Of a DNA stretch of 24,399 bases, positions 1 through 8,173 are shown one piece after another. The stretch lies in contig JAJRXE010000528.1 in NCBI GenBank assembly GCA_024276455.1, positions 1 to 24,399 on the forward strand. Direction: 5' to 3'. The DNA comes from Calditrichota bacterium (GTDB lineage: Bacteria; Calditrichota; Calditrichia; RBG-13-44-9). Each line of letters opens with the position of its first letter. The stretch's first letter is position 1. The notes beneath the pieces are model-generated. The model made no database searches. It was not told where the DNA came from and saw only the letters and a list, made by a program, of their open reading frames with translations. Position numbers and translations under genes: made by a program.

Positions 1-1018
1 CTCCTTCCGGCAGCAGCAGCACCTGCACGTCCAGGTTGTTCTGGAAGAGAATTTGTCCGCCCCGCAGGGCTGCCGTGACCCCGGCGGTATCCGAATCGTA
101 GCAGAGAATCACTCGCCGGGTGTAGCGCCGGATCAGGGCGCTGTGTTGTTCGGTGAGGGCGGTACCGCTGGTGGCAACCACGTTCTTCACCCCTTGTTGA
201 AACAACTGCAGGAAGTCCATGTAACCTTCCACAAAAACAGCAAATCCTTCCTGGCGGATCCAATCCTTGGAAAGATGTAGTCCGTACAGAACGTCGCTTT
301 TGTTGTAAATGGGCGATTCCGGCGAATTGATGTATTTGGGCGTGTCCGGTTGGCCGGAGAGGTCTCTGCCACCGAACGCCACCACCCGTCCGGAAACGTT
401 GAAAATAGGAAAGATGAGACGCTGGCGAAAGCGATCGTATTTTCGTTCGGGATTTTTGTCGCTGTAGGTTAGGAGTCCCACTTTTAGCAAAAGACGCAAA
501 TCTTTCCGGGATTTTTGTGCGGCTTTCAACAGCGTGTCCCACCCGCCGGGGGCGTAGCCCAGCTTCAGCAGTTTAATCATTTCCGAAGAAATTCCCCTCC
601 CGCTCAGATAAGGTTGCAACTCAGTGTAGTTTTCCTGTAGCAGCCGGTGATACACCTCGGCGGCGAACAGGTTGATTTCGTACAGGCGGTCGTATTCGCT
701 TACTTGTTCCCGGGACTCCCGGGTTTGAGGCAGTTGAATCCCTGCTTCCTCGGCCAGCAGTTTGAGCGCTTCGAAAAAGGAAATCTTTTCGTATTGCATC
801 AGAAAATTAAACACATTCCCTCCGGCTCCGCATCCAAAGCAATGGTAAATTTGTTTCTCCGGACTGACGATGAACGAAGGGGTTTTCTCGGTGTGAAACG
901 GACAGAGCCCTTTGTAGTTTCGACCCGCTTTTTTCAGGGAAACGTACCGGGAGATCACTCCCACAATATCGACCGAGGTGCGGACACGGTCAATGATATA
1001 TTCGGGAATTTTCGCCAT
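1..1018 (-). CDS. dnaG: DNA primase DnaG, N-terminal 339 codons (truncated by window edge)
   Basis: Primase makes the RNA primers for replication, acting with DnaB helicase. Reading the minus strand from the ATG at 1018 gives an open frame to the window edge. The N-terminal CHC2 zinc finger is intact (C39, H42, C60, C63; 'GLCPFHTEKTPSF' then 'YHCFGCGAGGNVF'). The catalytic core and Toprim domain follow: 'FVEGYMD' with E264 and D268, and 'CYDSDTAG' with D308 and D310, the metal-binding acidic residues of the family. The C-terminal DnaB-binding domain lies beyond position 1. The Shine-Dalgarno match before the ATG is weak, and a perfect palindrome (CAGTTAACTG, 1023-1032) sits just upstream and could be an operator. 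The gene is divergent from the DUF3467 gene. No rpsU or rpoD neighbour is visible on this side. Confidence 0.96.
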   Translation of the reverse strand, partial: MAKIPEYIIDRVRTSVDIVGVISRYVSLKKAGRNYKGLCPFHTEKTPSFIVSPEKQIYHCFGCGAGGNVFNFLMQYEKISFFEALKLLAEEAGIQLPQTRESREQVSEYDRLYEINLFAAEVYHRLLQENYTELQPYLSGRGISSEMIKLLKLGYAPGGWDTLLKAAQKSRKDLRLLLKVGLLTYSDKNPERKYDRFRQRLIFPIFNVSGRVVAFGGRDLSGQPDTPKYINSPESPIYNKSDVLYGLHLSKDWIRQEGFAVFVEGYMDFLQLFQQGVKNVVATSGTALTEQHSALIRRYTRRVILCYDSDTAGVTAALRGGQILFQNNLDVQVLLLPEG

Positions 1019-1048
1019 GAGCCAGTTAACTGCCAAAATAGAGTTTTC

Positions 1049-1077
1049 TTGACATATTTTGGAATTTTAAGTATATT
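1049..1077 (+). promoter_or_regulatory. Sigma-70 type promoter for the DUF3467 gene
   Basis: A perfect -35 hexamer TTGACA (1049-1054) is followed after exactly 17 bases by TATATT (1072-1077). Transcription would start near 1084, about 44 bases before the ATG at 1128. This is the closest match to the vegetative consensus in the window. Confidence 0.75.
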
Positions 1078-1127
1078 TTTTGTTTAATTTTAGAAACAAA
1101 CTTTCATTCTCAATAAAGGAAGCGCTC

Positions 1128-1457
1128 ATGTCACAGGAAAAAGTTGTTCCTCAGTCTCAACAAATTAACATTGAATTACCTCCAGAGCAAGCGGAGGGAA
1201 TATATTCTAATCTGGCGGTGATTACCCATTCCCCGGCGGAATTTGTAATTGATTTTACCCGGGTCATGCCGGGAGTGCCCAAGGCGCGGGTGTACGCGCG
1301 CATTATCATGACTCCCCAACATGCCAAAGGGTTGCTGAAAGCCTTGCAGGACAACATTGCCCGTTACGAGGCCCAATACGGCGAAATTAAGTTTCATGGT
1401 AATGTAGGTGGAGAGCGCTCTTTCGGTTTCCAACCGCCTCCGGAACAGAAACGGTGA
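1128..1457 (+). CDS. DUF3467 family protein, 109 aa
   Basis: A small soluble protein of the DUF3467 family, recognised by the pattern 'YSNLAVITHSPAEFVIDF' followed by 'PKARVYARIIMTPQHAKGL' and a C-terminal 'NIARYEAQYGEI' segment. The length of 109 residues is normal for the family. Its function is unknown; there is no signal peptide or membrane segment. I chose the ATG at 1128 because an AAAGGA ribosome site (1115-1120) lies 7 bases upstream and the protein then begins just before the conserved region; the frame stays open further upstream only by chance. The gene is monocistronic, read divergently from dnaG from its own strong promoter, which suggests constitutive, fairly high expression. 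Confidence 0.9.
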   Translation: MSQEKVVPQSQQINIELPPEQAEGIYSNLAVITHSPAEFVIDFTRVMPGVPKARVYARIIMTPQHAKGLLKALQDNIARYEAQYGEIKFHGNVGGERSFGFQPPPEQKR

Positions 1458-1557
1458 GAAAAAGTGATATTATTTCCCGGAAACAGGGAGGGCATCGAAG
1501 GGAAACCGAAGGCAGATAAATCGGGTATGGATTAACCAAGCATCAGGTGGATTCGCC

Positions 1558-2247
1558 ATGAGCGATGTGGCAGAAAATTTGAAGCGGGTTAGGGAACGTA
1601 TTGCCCGGGCCGCCGTGAGAAGCGGGCGTCAACCGGAAGAAATTCGGCTGGTGGCGGTAACCAAAACGGTTCCGCCGGAGCGAATCAACGAAGCCATCCG
1701 AGCCGGCGTGCGCAGCATCGGGGAGAATCGGGTGCAGGAAGCCCGCGAGAAAAAAGAGCAGGTGGAACCGGTAGAATGGCATCTGGTGGGTCATCTACAA
1801 ACCAATAAGGTGAAATACGCTGTAAAGTTGTTCGATCTGATTCAATCGGTGGACTCCCTTCATCTGGCGGAAGAAATCAGTAAGCGCTGCGGAAAACTGG
1901 GGGTGGAGATGCCGATTCTGGTGGAAGTGAACACCTCCGGCGAAGAGACCAAGTTTGGAGTGGAACCCGGCCGGGCAATTGAACTGGTGGAACAGGTGGC
2001 CGCGTTGCCCCATTTGAAAATTCTGGGGTTAATGACCATTGGCGTTTTCAGCGACGATGTCCCCGCCGTTCGACGCTGTTTTACCACCCTGCGGAATCTG
2101 GCGGAGGAAATCCGGCGCCTGCAAATCTCCGGTGTGGAAATGAAATACCTCTCCATGGGAATGAGTTCCGATTTCGAGATCGCCATTGAGGAGGGCTCGA
2201 ACATGGTGCGGATCGGAACAGCAATTTTCGGACCGCGACAGTACTGA
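1558..2247 (+). CDS. yggS: YggS/PLPBP family pyridoxal-phosphate homeostasis protein
   Basis: A fold-type III alanine-racemase-like PLP-binding protein of 229 residues, the normal family length. It keeps free pyridoxal 5'-phosphate in balance and has no known catalytic reaction. The PLP lysine is K36 in 'LVAVTKTVP'. Further family signatures are 'IGENRVQEA', 'WHLVGHLQTNKVKY', 'LSMGMSSDFEIAIEEG' and the C-terminal 'MVRIGTAIFGPR'. The AGGTGG ribosome site (1545-1550) sits 7 bases before the ATG. It lies 163 bases upstream of divIVA. In Firmicutes its orthologue ylmE is in the divIVA cluster, so the placement is probably ancestral rather than accidental. Confidence 0.95.
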   Translation: MSDVAENLKRVRERIARAAVRSGRQPEEIRLVAVTKTVPPERINEAIRAGVRSIGENRVQEAREKKEQVEPVEWHLVGHLQTNKVKYAVKLFDLIQSVDSLHLAEEISKRCGKLGVEMPILVEVNTSGEETKFGVEPGRAIELVEQVAALPHLKILGLMTIGVFSDDVPAVRRCFTTLRNLAEEIRRLQISGVEMKYLSMGMSSDFEIAIEEGSNMVRIGTAIFGPRQY

Positions 2248-2410
2248 GAGGTTCGGGTCAGGCTGTTCCTGTTTACGGTGGAAAATACGATTACAAAATT
2301 CCCGTTTTTTTCAGGAAAAAGCTTTCTATTCGGCCGGAATTTGGTTAAGATTTAACGATTTATGACGTTAATATGTATCTTTAATAAATCCAAAAATTTT
2401 GGGGGCCCAA

Positions 2411-3265
2411 TTGAAGTTAACTCCACTCGATATTCGTAAACAAGAGTTTCGCAAAACCCTGCGGGGGTTCGATCCTATTGAGGTACAGACATTTTTAGAG
2501 ATGGTGGCTGAGGAATACGAACGGTTGCTGGAGGAGAATAAACAGGTGAATCAGCAACTGGTGGAACTGCGTACCAAATTGGCCGATTACCAGGAGACCG
2601 AGAAGACGCTGCGGGAGACGTTGCTGAATGTTCAGGAAGTGAAGAAACAATCCGAAGAGAGTAGTCGCCGACAGGCCGATTTGATTATTAAGGAAGCCGA
2701 ACTGAAAGCCATGGAAATTATCGAGAATGCCCGCAAGCAAGCGCGCCAGATGCGCGACGAGGTGAGCATGCTGCGCACGCAGAAAGAATCGTTCATTAAT
2801 CGGCTGCGGCAAATTTTGCTCTCGCAAATTGAACTGCTCTCCGTGCTGGAAATCGACGATGCCATTCCTGAAGAAGCCCAGCAATTTATCGAGAATTACC
2901 GCCAGCGGAAAAAAGGACTGATTCAGAAGCAAGCGAAAATGCAGCGAATGCTGGAAGAGAAAAAAAGCGAAGAAAAGGAGAGCGGAGAAATAAGCGATGC
3001 CATCGAACTGATTGATGAGGAAAAAACGCCTGCAGCCGACAAAGAAAAAGGAAGCGGAAAAGCGTTTGCAGACGATCTGGAGTATCTGGATCGGGCTATT
3101 GACGATTCCAGAAAGGAAGCGGAAAAGGACAAAGCCCAAAAAGATTCCTCCACCGTACCGAAAAGTATGGATGACGATGAAATCAATGAATTTTTCAAAA
3201 AAGGGATTCAAATAGACGAATTAATTAAAGACCTGGACAAAAAACAGAAAAAGCAGGGACAATAG
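2411..3265 (+). CDS. divIVA: DivIVA domain protein (TTG start)
   Basis: DivIVA proteins bind curved membrane at poles and septa and recruit division or envelope factors. The N-terminal lipid-binding domain is clear: 'LKLTPLDIRKQEFRKTLRGF' then 'DPIEVQTFLEMVAEEYERLL'. A long coiled coil covers roughly residues 25-130, and the last ~110 residues are a highly charged Glu/Lys/Asp-rich tail without a recognised domain. There is no ATG at the right place. The TTG at 2411 gives the family's usual first residues (MKLTPLDI) and has GGGGG at 2401-2405 five bases upstream; a TTG at 2399 would add four residues. The predicted product is 284 aa. It heads a run of closely spaced genes ending at rluD. SepF, normally between yggS and divIVA in Firmicutes, is absent here. 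Confidence 0.93.
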   Translation: MKLTPLDIRKQEFRKTLRGFDPIEVQTFLEMVAEEYERLLEENKQVNQQLVELRTKLADYQETEKTLRETLLNVQEVKKQSEESSRRQADLIIKEAELKAMEIIENARKQARQMRDEVSMLRTQKESFINRLRQILLSQIELLSVLEIDDAIPEEAQQFIENYRQRKKGLIQKQAKMQRMLEEKKSEEKESGEISDAIELIDEEKTPAADKEKGSGKAFADDLEYLDRAIDDSRKEAEKDKAQKDSSTVPKSMDDDEINEFFKKGIQIDELIKDLDKKQKKQGQ

Positions 3266-3267
3266 CT

Positions 3268-3912
3268 ATGAGAACAAGTAAGGGATTATTGCTGTTTGCG
3301 GTGGCATTTTTGCTTCTGTTGGGGGGATGTAGCTCTTCGCCGTATCTGGCCGTTAAAGAAACCGACCCCGGTCGTTCGGTAAAAATCTATTTTGACGACG
3401 GCTCGGTGGACGAAGTACTGGTGCTGCGAAACACCGGGAAAGAGCTGACGTATGTATCGGCCTCGACCCACGAGGAGAAAACCGTATCCACCAAACGGGT
3501 TCGCAAGATTGTTAAAATCGAGAAAAATTTTGATTATTTCGGAAATCCCATCAGTCAGGCGGAAATTAGCAAATACAAAAGTAATAAATACACCTGGACT
3601 TATGCCATTGGCGGCGCGGTTGTGGGAGCGGCAGCGGGAATTGCCATTTCCTATCCGTTCTGGGTGTCCGGTATTGATTTCATTCCGCCTTATTTTGTGG
3701 GTGGGGTAACCGGGGTGGCCAGCAGCATCTGGTTTGCCTTGAAGGGCCAGAAGAAAGATCAGGAAATGGCGCTGGAGGAAATTCGTTACATACGGAAAAA
3801 AGAACGGGAGATGGAAGAGCAGTTGGAGAAGGAAAAAGAACGCCTGAAAAAAATTGAGGAAGAAAAGCGAAAACTGAAAGAGCAATTGGAGAAGAAGCAG
3901 GGAAAAAAATAA
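3268..3912 (+). CDS. Putative lipoprotein with two glycine-rich membrane segments and a C-terminal coiled coil
   Basis: I do not recognise a named family. The N-terminus is a type II signal peptide with lipobox LGGC, giving lipidated C21. A short beta-rich section follows (about residues 28-75: 'SVKIYFDDGSVDEVLVLR'). This resembles small proteins that sense or bind through a compact beta fold. Two small-residue-rich hydrophobic stretches come next (about 112-133 'YAIGGAVVGAAAGIAISYPF' and 138-158), reminiscent of glycine-zipper membrane hairpins. From about residue 165 to the end is an almost pure Glu/Lys coiled coil. The start is 2 bases after divIVA, so the two are surely co-transcribed. 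A role in the envelope or division site next to DivIVA is inference only. Confidence 0.85.
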   Translation: MRTSKGLLLFAVAFLLLLGGCSSSPYLAVKETDPGRSVKIYFDDGSVDEVLVLRNTGKELTYVSASTHEEKTVSTKRVRKIVKIEKNFDYFGNPISQAEISKYKSNKYTWTYAIGGAVVGAAAGIAISYPFWVSGIDFIPPYFVGGVTGVASSIWFALKGQKKDQEMALEEIRYIRKKEREMEEQLEKEKERLKKIEEEKRKLKEQLEKKQGKK

Positions 3913-3927
3913 GGAGCTTGGAGGCCT

Positions 3928-4749
3928 ATGAGCGAATTAAGAAAACAAATCGACGAAGCCATTCAGGTAATTCGGCAATACACCGATTTAGAACCCACCG
4001 TTGGGATTGTGCTGGGAACCGGTTTGGGCGATCTGGCGAACGAAATTCAGAAAGTGGCGGAGATTCCTTACCAGGATATTCCTCATTTTCCACTCTCCAC
4101 GGTGGAAACCCACGCCGGAAAATTGATTTTCGGGCAGTTGGGTGGGAAAGATGTGGTAGCCATGCAGGGACGTTTCCATTACTACGAAGGTTACAGCATG
4201 AAGCAGATTACCTTTCCCATCCGGGTAATGAAATTTCTGGGGGTGAAGACCCTGGTCATTTCTAATGCCGCCGGCGGAATGAATCCCCTCTTCCGCAAAG
4301 GCGACATCATGATTATGGAAGATCACATTAATCTGCTGGGAGACAATCCCCTGATTGGCCCAAACGACGACGAGTTGGGTCCCCGCTTTCCCGACATGTC
4401 TGAACCTTACAGCCATCGCTTGATTGATCTGGCCGAAGAAATTGCCCTGGACGAAAAAATAAAGGTGCAAAAGGGGGTCTATGTGGCGGTGGCCGGACCC
4501 AATCTGGAAACCCGGGCGGAGTACCGTTTTTTACGCAGCATCGGCGCTGATGTGGTGGGAATGTCCACCGTCCCGGAAGTTATTGTGGCCCGGCACATGA
4601 ATCTGGAGGTGTTTGGCGTCTCGGTGATTACCGATGAATGTTTCCCGGACGCCCTGCAACCGGCCGATGTGGAAGACATTATTCGCACGGCCAACCAGGC
4701 TCAACCCCGCCTAACCCTTTTGATGAAACGCGTGATTGAACGATTGTAA
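3928..4749 (+). CDS. punA: Purine nucleoside phosphorylase (PNP-I, trimeric type)
   Basis: It splits purine (2'-deoxy)ribonucleosides with phosphate into free base and (deoxy)ribose-1-phosphate, in cytosolic purine salvage. The 273-residue product is normal length for low-molecular-mass trimeric PNP. Signatures: 'VGIVLGTGLGDL' (phosphate loop), 'MQGRFHYYEGYSM', 'LVISNAAGGMNP', 'GDNPLIGPNDDELGPRFPDM', 'GPNLETRAEYRFLR' and 'GADVVGMSTVPEVIVARHM', with 'SVITDEC' holding the position of the purine-contacting Asn/Asp region. Both AAGGAG (3911-3916) and GGAGG (3920-3924) precede the ATG. It follows the lipoprotein gene by 15 bases and precedes DUF2905 by 16. It is not part of the Firmicutes version of this cluster, so it appears to be an insertion. 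The symbol is by family similarity. Confidence 0.95.
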   Translation: MSELRKQIDEAIQVIRQYTDLEPTVGIVLGTGLGDLANEIQKVAEIPYQDIPHFPLSTVETHAGKLIFGQLGGKDVVAMQGRFHYYEGYSMKQITFPIRVMKFLGVKTLVISNAAGGMNPLFRKGDIMIMEDHINLLGDNPLIGPNDDELGPRFPDMSEPYSHRLIDLAEEIALDEKIKVQKGVYVAVAGPNLETRAEYRFLRSIGADVVGMSTVPEVIVARHMNLEVFGVSVITDECFPDALQPADVEDIIRTANQAQPRLTLLMKRVIERL

Positions 4750-4765
4750 TCCGGGGAGGAACCAG

Positions 4766-4993
4766 ATGGAGCAATTTCCGACCGAACCGTTCGGAAAAAT
4801 GCTAATGTTCCTGGGAGGGGTTATCTTTTTGGTTGGACTACTGCTCGCTTTTCTGGGCAAAATCCCTTATCTGGGGCAGCTTCCGGGCGATATTGTGATC
4901 CGGAAGAAAAATTTTACTTTTTACTTTCCCTTGACCACAATTATTTTATTAAATTTAATACTTATTTTAATTTCATATCTGTTCAGAAAGTAA
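4766..4993 (+). CDS. DUF2905 family small membrane protein, 75 aa
   Basis: A two-helix membrane protein of the DUF2905 family. Helix 1 is about residues 11-30 ('MLMFLGGVIFLVGLLLAFLG'). The conserved linker is 'KIPYLGQLPGDIVIRKKNFT' and the family's 'FYFPLTT' motif leads into helix 2 (about 53-72). Function is unknown. The ATG at 4766 has GGGGAGGA (4753-4760) in the right place; an open extension back into the PNP gene is not needed. It lies between PNP and ileS with short gaps, so it is co-transcribed. Confidence 0.93.
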   Translation: MEQFPTEPFGKMLMFLGGVIFLVGLLLAFLGKIPYLGQLPGDIVIRKKNFTFYFPLTTIILLNLILILISYLFRK

Positions 4994-5008
4994 TTGCACG
5001 AGGCGAGG

Positions 5009-8000
5009 ATGTTCAAAGAATTAAAAGGCAAACCAAAAATCACCGAACTGGAAGAAGGCATTCTGCGGTATTGGGACGAACACGACGTCTTTCAGAAGAG
5101 CTTAAAAATTCGGGAAGAAGCACCTAATTTTGTTTTCTACGAGGGACCTCCTACGGCTAACGGACGACCGGGAATTCACCACGTGATGAGCCGGACCGTT
5201 AAAGACGTGGTTTGCCGTTACAAGACCATGAAAGGGTTTTATGTGTACCGCAAAGCGGGGTGGGACACTCATGGTCTGCCGGTGGAAATCGAAGTGGAAA
5301 AAATGCTCAATATCGAGGGAAAAGAGCAGATTGAGCAATACGGCATCGACAAATTCAACCAGAAGTGCAAAGAGAGTGTGTTCAATTACAAAAAAGAGTG
5401 GGATGAGCTTACCCGCCGAATCGGCTTCTGGTTAGACCTGGAACATCCTTACATCACTTTTCAAAATGATTACATTGAAACCATCTGGTGGATTTTAAAG
5501 CAGTTTCACGATAAAGGAATCATTTACCGAGGATTTAAAATTTTGCCTTACTGCCCTCGTTGCGAGACGCCTCTCTCCAGTCACGAGGTTTCGCAGGGCT
5601 ATCGGACGGTAAAAGATCCCTCCATCTACATTAAATTCCGCAACCTGGAAGAGCCGGATACTTACTTCCTGGTCTGGACCACCACCCCCTGGACGCTCAT
5701 CTCCAATGTGGCGCTGTCGGTCCATCCGGATGTGGAATATCTGAAAGTGGAGTATCGGGGCGAGAAGCTCATTATTGCCGAGCCGCGAGCGGAAGCCGTG
5801 CTGGGGAGCGAATTTAAGATTCTGGAGCGATTTAAAGGCTGGCAACTGGAGCGCAAACGATACGAGCGACTGTTTGACTACGTGCCGGTAGAACAGGATG
5901 CCTTTTACGTGGTGTTGGGCGATTTTGTGACCACCGAAGACGGTACCGGTATTGTCCACACCGCCCCGGCTTTTGGCGAGGACGACTATCAAGTCGGGCA
6001 AAAATACAATCTTCCGGTGGTGCGTCCGGTGGACAAAAGCGGACGTTTCGAGGAGATTGTGCGCGATTTCAAAGGCAAATTTGTTAAAGATGCCGATCCG
6101 GAGATTATTCAGAACCTGAAAGAACGAAATCTCCTTTTCAAGAAGGAAACGGTGGAACACAGTTACCCCCATTGCTGGCGTTGCGATTCGCCGTTGCTGT
6201 ATTACGCCCGGGAATCCTGGTACATTCGCACCACCGATTTTAAAGAGCAGATGCTGAAAAATAACGAGCAAATTAACTGGCATCCTCCAGAAGTGGGCGA
6301 GGGACGGTTTGGCGAATGGTTAAAAAACAATGTGGATTGGGCGCTTTCCCGCGACCGCTATTGGGGGACGCCGCTCAATATCTGGATCTGTCAGAATTGT
6401 CAGCACGAGATGGCCATTGGTAGCATTGCAGAATTGCGCGAAAAAGGGGAAAACGTACCCGAGGACCTGGACCTGCACAAACCCTGGGTGGACGCCATCA
6501 CCGTTAAGTGTCCCGAGTGCGGCCACGAGATGAAGCGTACGCCGGAAGTTATTGACGTCTGGTTCGATTCCGGGAGCATGCCTTACGCCCAGTGGCACTA
6601 TCCTTTCGAGAATCAGGAGCTGTTCAAGAAGAACTTTCCGGCCGATTTTATTTGCGAAGGTGTGGATCAGACCCGCGGTTGGTTCTATTCGCTGTTGGCC
6701 ATTTCCACCATGCTGTTCAATCAGCCGGCCTTCAAAAACATTGTTGTAAACGAGCTTATCCTGGACAAAGAAGGTCAGAAGATGAGCAAATCCCGCGGGA
6801 ATATTGTGGTGCCGGAAGAGGTTATTTCCCGTTTTGGCGTCGATCCTCTGCGCTGGTTTTTCGTTACGGTTAGCGCCCCCTGGGTGCCGAAACGTTTCGA
6901 CATGGAAGGGGTGGCGGAAGTGTACCGCAAATTTTTTGACACTCTGCTGAACACCTACGGCTTCTTTGCCCTGTACGCGAATATCGACCGGTTCGATCCG
7001 ACTACCAAACCGATTCCCTTTGAAGAACGCCCCGAGATCGACCGCTGGATTCTCTCGCTGCTCTATTCCATTGTGGAGCGGGTTAACACGCTGATGGACG
7101 ATTACGACATGACCCGGGCAGCCCGGTTGATCTCCGACTTTGTCATCGACGATTTGTCGAACTGGTACGTGCGCCGCAATCGCCGTCGTTTCTGGAAAGG
7201 GGAGATGAACGCCGACAAATTGTCGGCTTACCAGACGCTTTACGAGGTATTACTAACGGTGACAAAGCTGATTGCGCCGTTTGCTCCTTTTGTCGCCGAG
7301 GAGCTGTTCCTCAATCTCCGGACGGACCGGATGCCGGAATCGGTGCATCTGACGGATTACCCGGAATTGGACGAAGTCATGCGGTCGCACCGGGACGAAA
7401 AGCTGGAAGAACGGATGCGGGTGGCGCAACAGGTAGTGAGCCTGGCCCGGGCGCTGCGGAACGAAACCAAAATTAAAGTGCGCCAACCTTTGCCACGTGT
7501 GGTGGTGGCTTCCCAAAGCAAATCCGTTCGGGAAGCGGTGCTGGACATGGCGCCCATCATTCAGGACGAAATCAATGTGAAATCCGTTGAGGTACGTGAA
7601 AAAATCGAGGATTTAATTGTAAAACGAGCCAGACCCAATTTCAAAACCCTGGGACCCCGGCTGGGCAAACTCATGAAAAAAGTCGCGGAAATTGTCCAGA
7701 ATCTGGAGCCGGAAGAAATAGAGCGAATGGAAAACGATGGTCAATTAACCCTGGAAGTGGACGGACACACTGTGCATCTGTTCAAAGAGGATGTGGAAAT
7801 TGTGGAAGAGAAAAAAGGCGATCTGGAAGTTTTGCGAGACGGCCAGTTGGTTGTGGGGCTGGATACTCGCATTACTCCCGAGTTGCAGATGGAAGGGCTG
7901 GCCAGGGAATTTGTCAATCGCATTCAAAATTTGCGCAAGGAAGCGAATTTCGCGGTTACCGATCGGATTCAAATATTTTTTCAGGGAACCAATGAGTTGG

Positions 8001-8152
8001 CTCAAGCAGTTAAAGCATTAAACGATTATATTAAAACCGAAACTCTGGCAGTCGACATTGTTCCGGAACTTCAAAAGGGAGAAATCGAGAAGGAAATGAC
8101 CATCAATAAAATCCCTTTCAGAGTGGCGCTAAAAAAGATTAAGTCAGATTAA
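5009..8152 (+). CDS. ileS: Isoleucyl-tRNA synthetase, type 2 (IleRS2), with swapped GxHH signature
   Basis: It charges tRNA-Ile with isoleucine and edits misactivated valine. The 1047 residues and the Thermus/eukaryote-like layout mark type 2 rather than the ~930-residue type 1. Rossmann catalytic motif: 'FYEGPPTANGRPGIHHV', where the HxGH signature reads G55-I-H-H58. The KMSKS loop is intact (K591-S595, 'GQKMSKSRGN'). 'WTTTPWTLISN' and 'GTGIVHTAPAFGEDDY' belong to the CP1 editing domain. Cysteine pairs C182/C185, C389/C392, C461/C464 and C501/C504 ('CPRC', 'CWRC', 'CQNC', 'CPEC') look like zinc ligands. The anticodon-binding helical domain and a type-2 C-terminal extension follow. I chose the ATG at 5009 (GAGG at 5000-5003); a TTG at 4994 would add five residues. 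No T-box leader is visible; the gene sits inside the operon. Confidence 0.97.
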   Translation: MFKELKGKPKITELEEGILRYWDEHDVFQKSLKIREEAPNFVFYEGPPTANGRPGIHHVMSRTVKDVVCRYKTMKGFYVYRKAGWDTHGLPVEIEVEKMLNIEGKEQIEQYGIDKFNQKCKESVFNYKKEWDELTRRIGFWLDLEHPYITFQNDYIETIWWILKQFHDKGIIYRGFKILPYCPRCETPLSSHEVSQGYRTVKDPSIYIKFRNLEEPDTYFLVWTTTPWTLISNVALSVHPDVEYLKVEYRGEKLIIAEPRAEAVLGSEFKILERFKGWQLERKRYERLFDYVPVEQDAFYVVLGDFVTTEDGTGIVHTAPAFGEDDYQVGQKYNLPVVRPVDKSGRFEEIVRDFKGKFVKDADPEIIQNLKERNLLFKKETVEHSYPHCWRCDSPLLYYARESWYIRTTDFKEQMLKNNEQINWHPPEVGEGRFGEWLKNNVDWALSRDRYWGTPLNIWICQNCQHEMAIGSIAELREKGENVPEDLDLHKPWVDAITVKCPECGHEMKRTPEVIDVWFDSGSMPYAQWHYPFENQELFKKNFPADFICEGVDQTRGWFYSLLAISTMLFNQPAFKNIVVNELILDKEGQKMSKSRGNIVVPEEVISRFGVDPLRWFFVTVSAPWVPKRFDMEGVAEVYRKFFDTLLNTYGFFALYANIDRFDPTTKPIPFEERPEIDRWILSLLYSIVERVNTLMDDYDMTRAARLISDFVIDDLSNWYVRRNRRRFWKGEMNADKLSAYQTLYEVLLTVTKLIAPFAPFVAEELFLNLRTDRMPESVHLTDYPELDEVMRSHRDEKLEERMRVAQQVVSLARALRNETKIKVRQPLPRVVVASQSKSVREAVLDMAPIIQDEINVKSVEVREKIEDLIVKRARPNFKTLGPRLGKLMKKVAEIVQNLEPEEIERMENDGQLTLEVDGHTVHLFKEDVEIVEEKKGDLEVLRDGQLVVGLDTRITPELQMEGLAREFVNRIQNLRKEANFAVTDRIQIFFQGTNELAQAVKALNDYIKTETLAVDIVPELQKGEIEKEMTINKIPFRVALKKIKSD

Positions 8153-8173
8153 AGGGGATGAAAGGAGCAACTA

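Noticed and set aside
1080..1127. Longer N-terminus for the DUF3467 gene
   Set aside because: It would begin within the promoter's start region and lacks a ribosome site; the ATG at 1128 has one.
2495..3211. 238-codon minus-strand frame opposite divIVA
   Set aside because: Phe/Leu-rich artefact of the antisense of Glu/Lys codons.
4736..4765. Longer N-terminus for the DUF2905 protein
   Set aside because: It would overlap the end of PNP; the ATG at 4766 has a strong ribosome site and family-like start.
5495..6283. 262-codon minus-strand frame opposite ileS
   Set aside because: Shadow of ileS; no recognisable protein.
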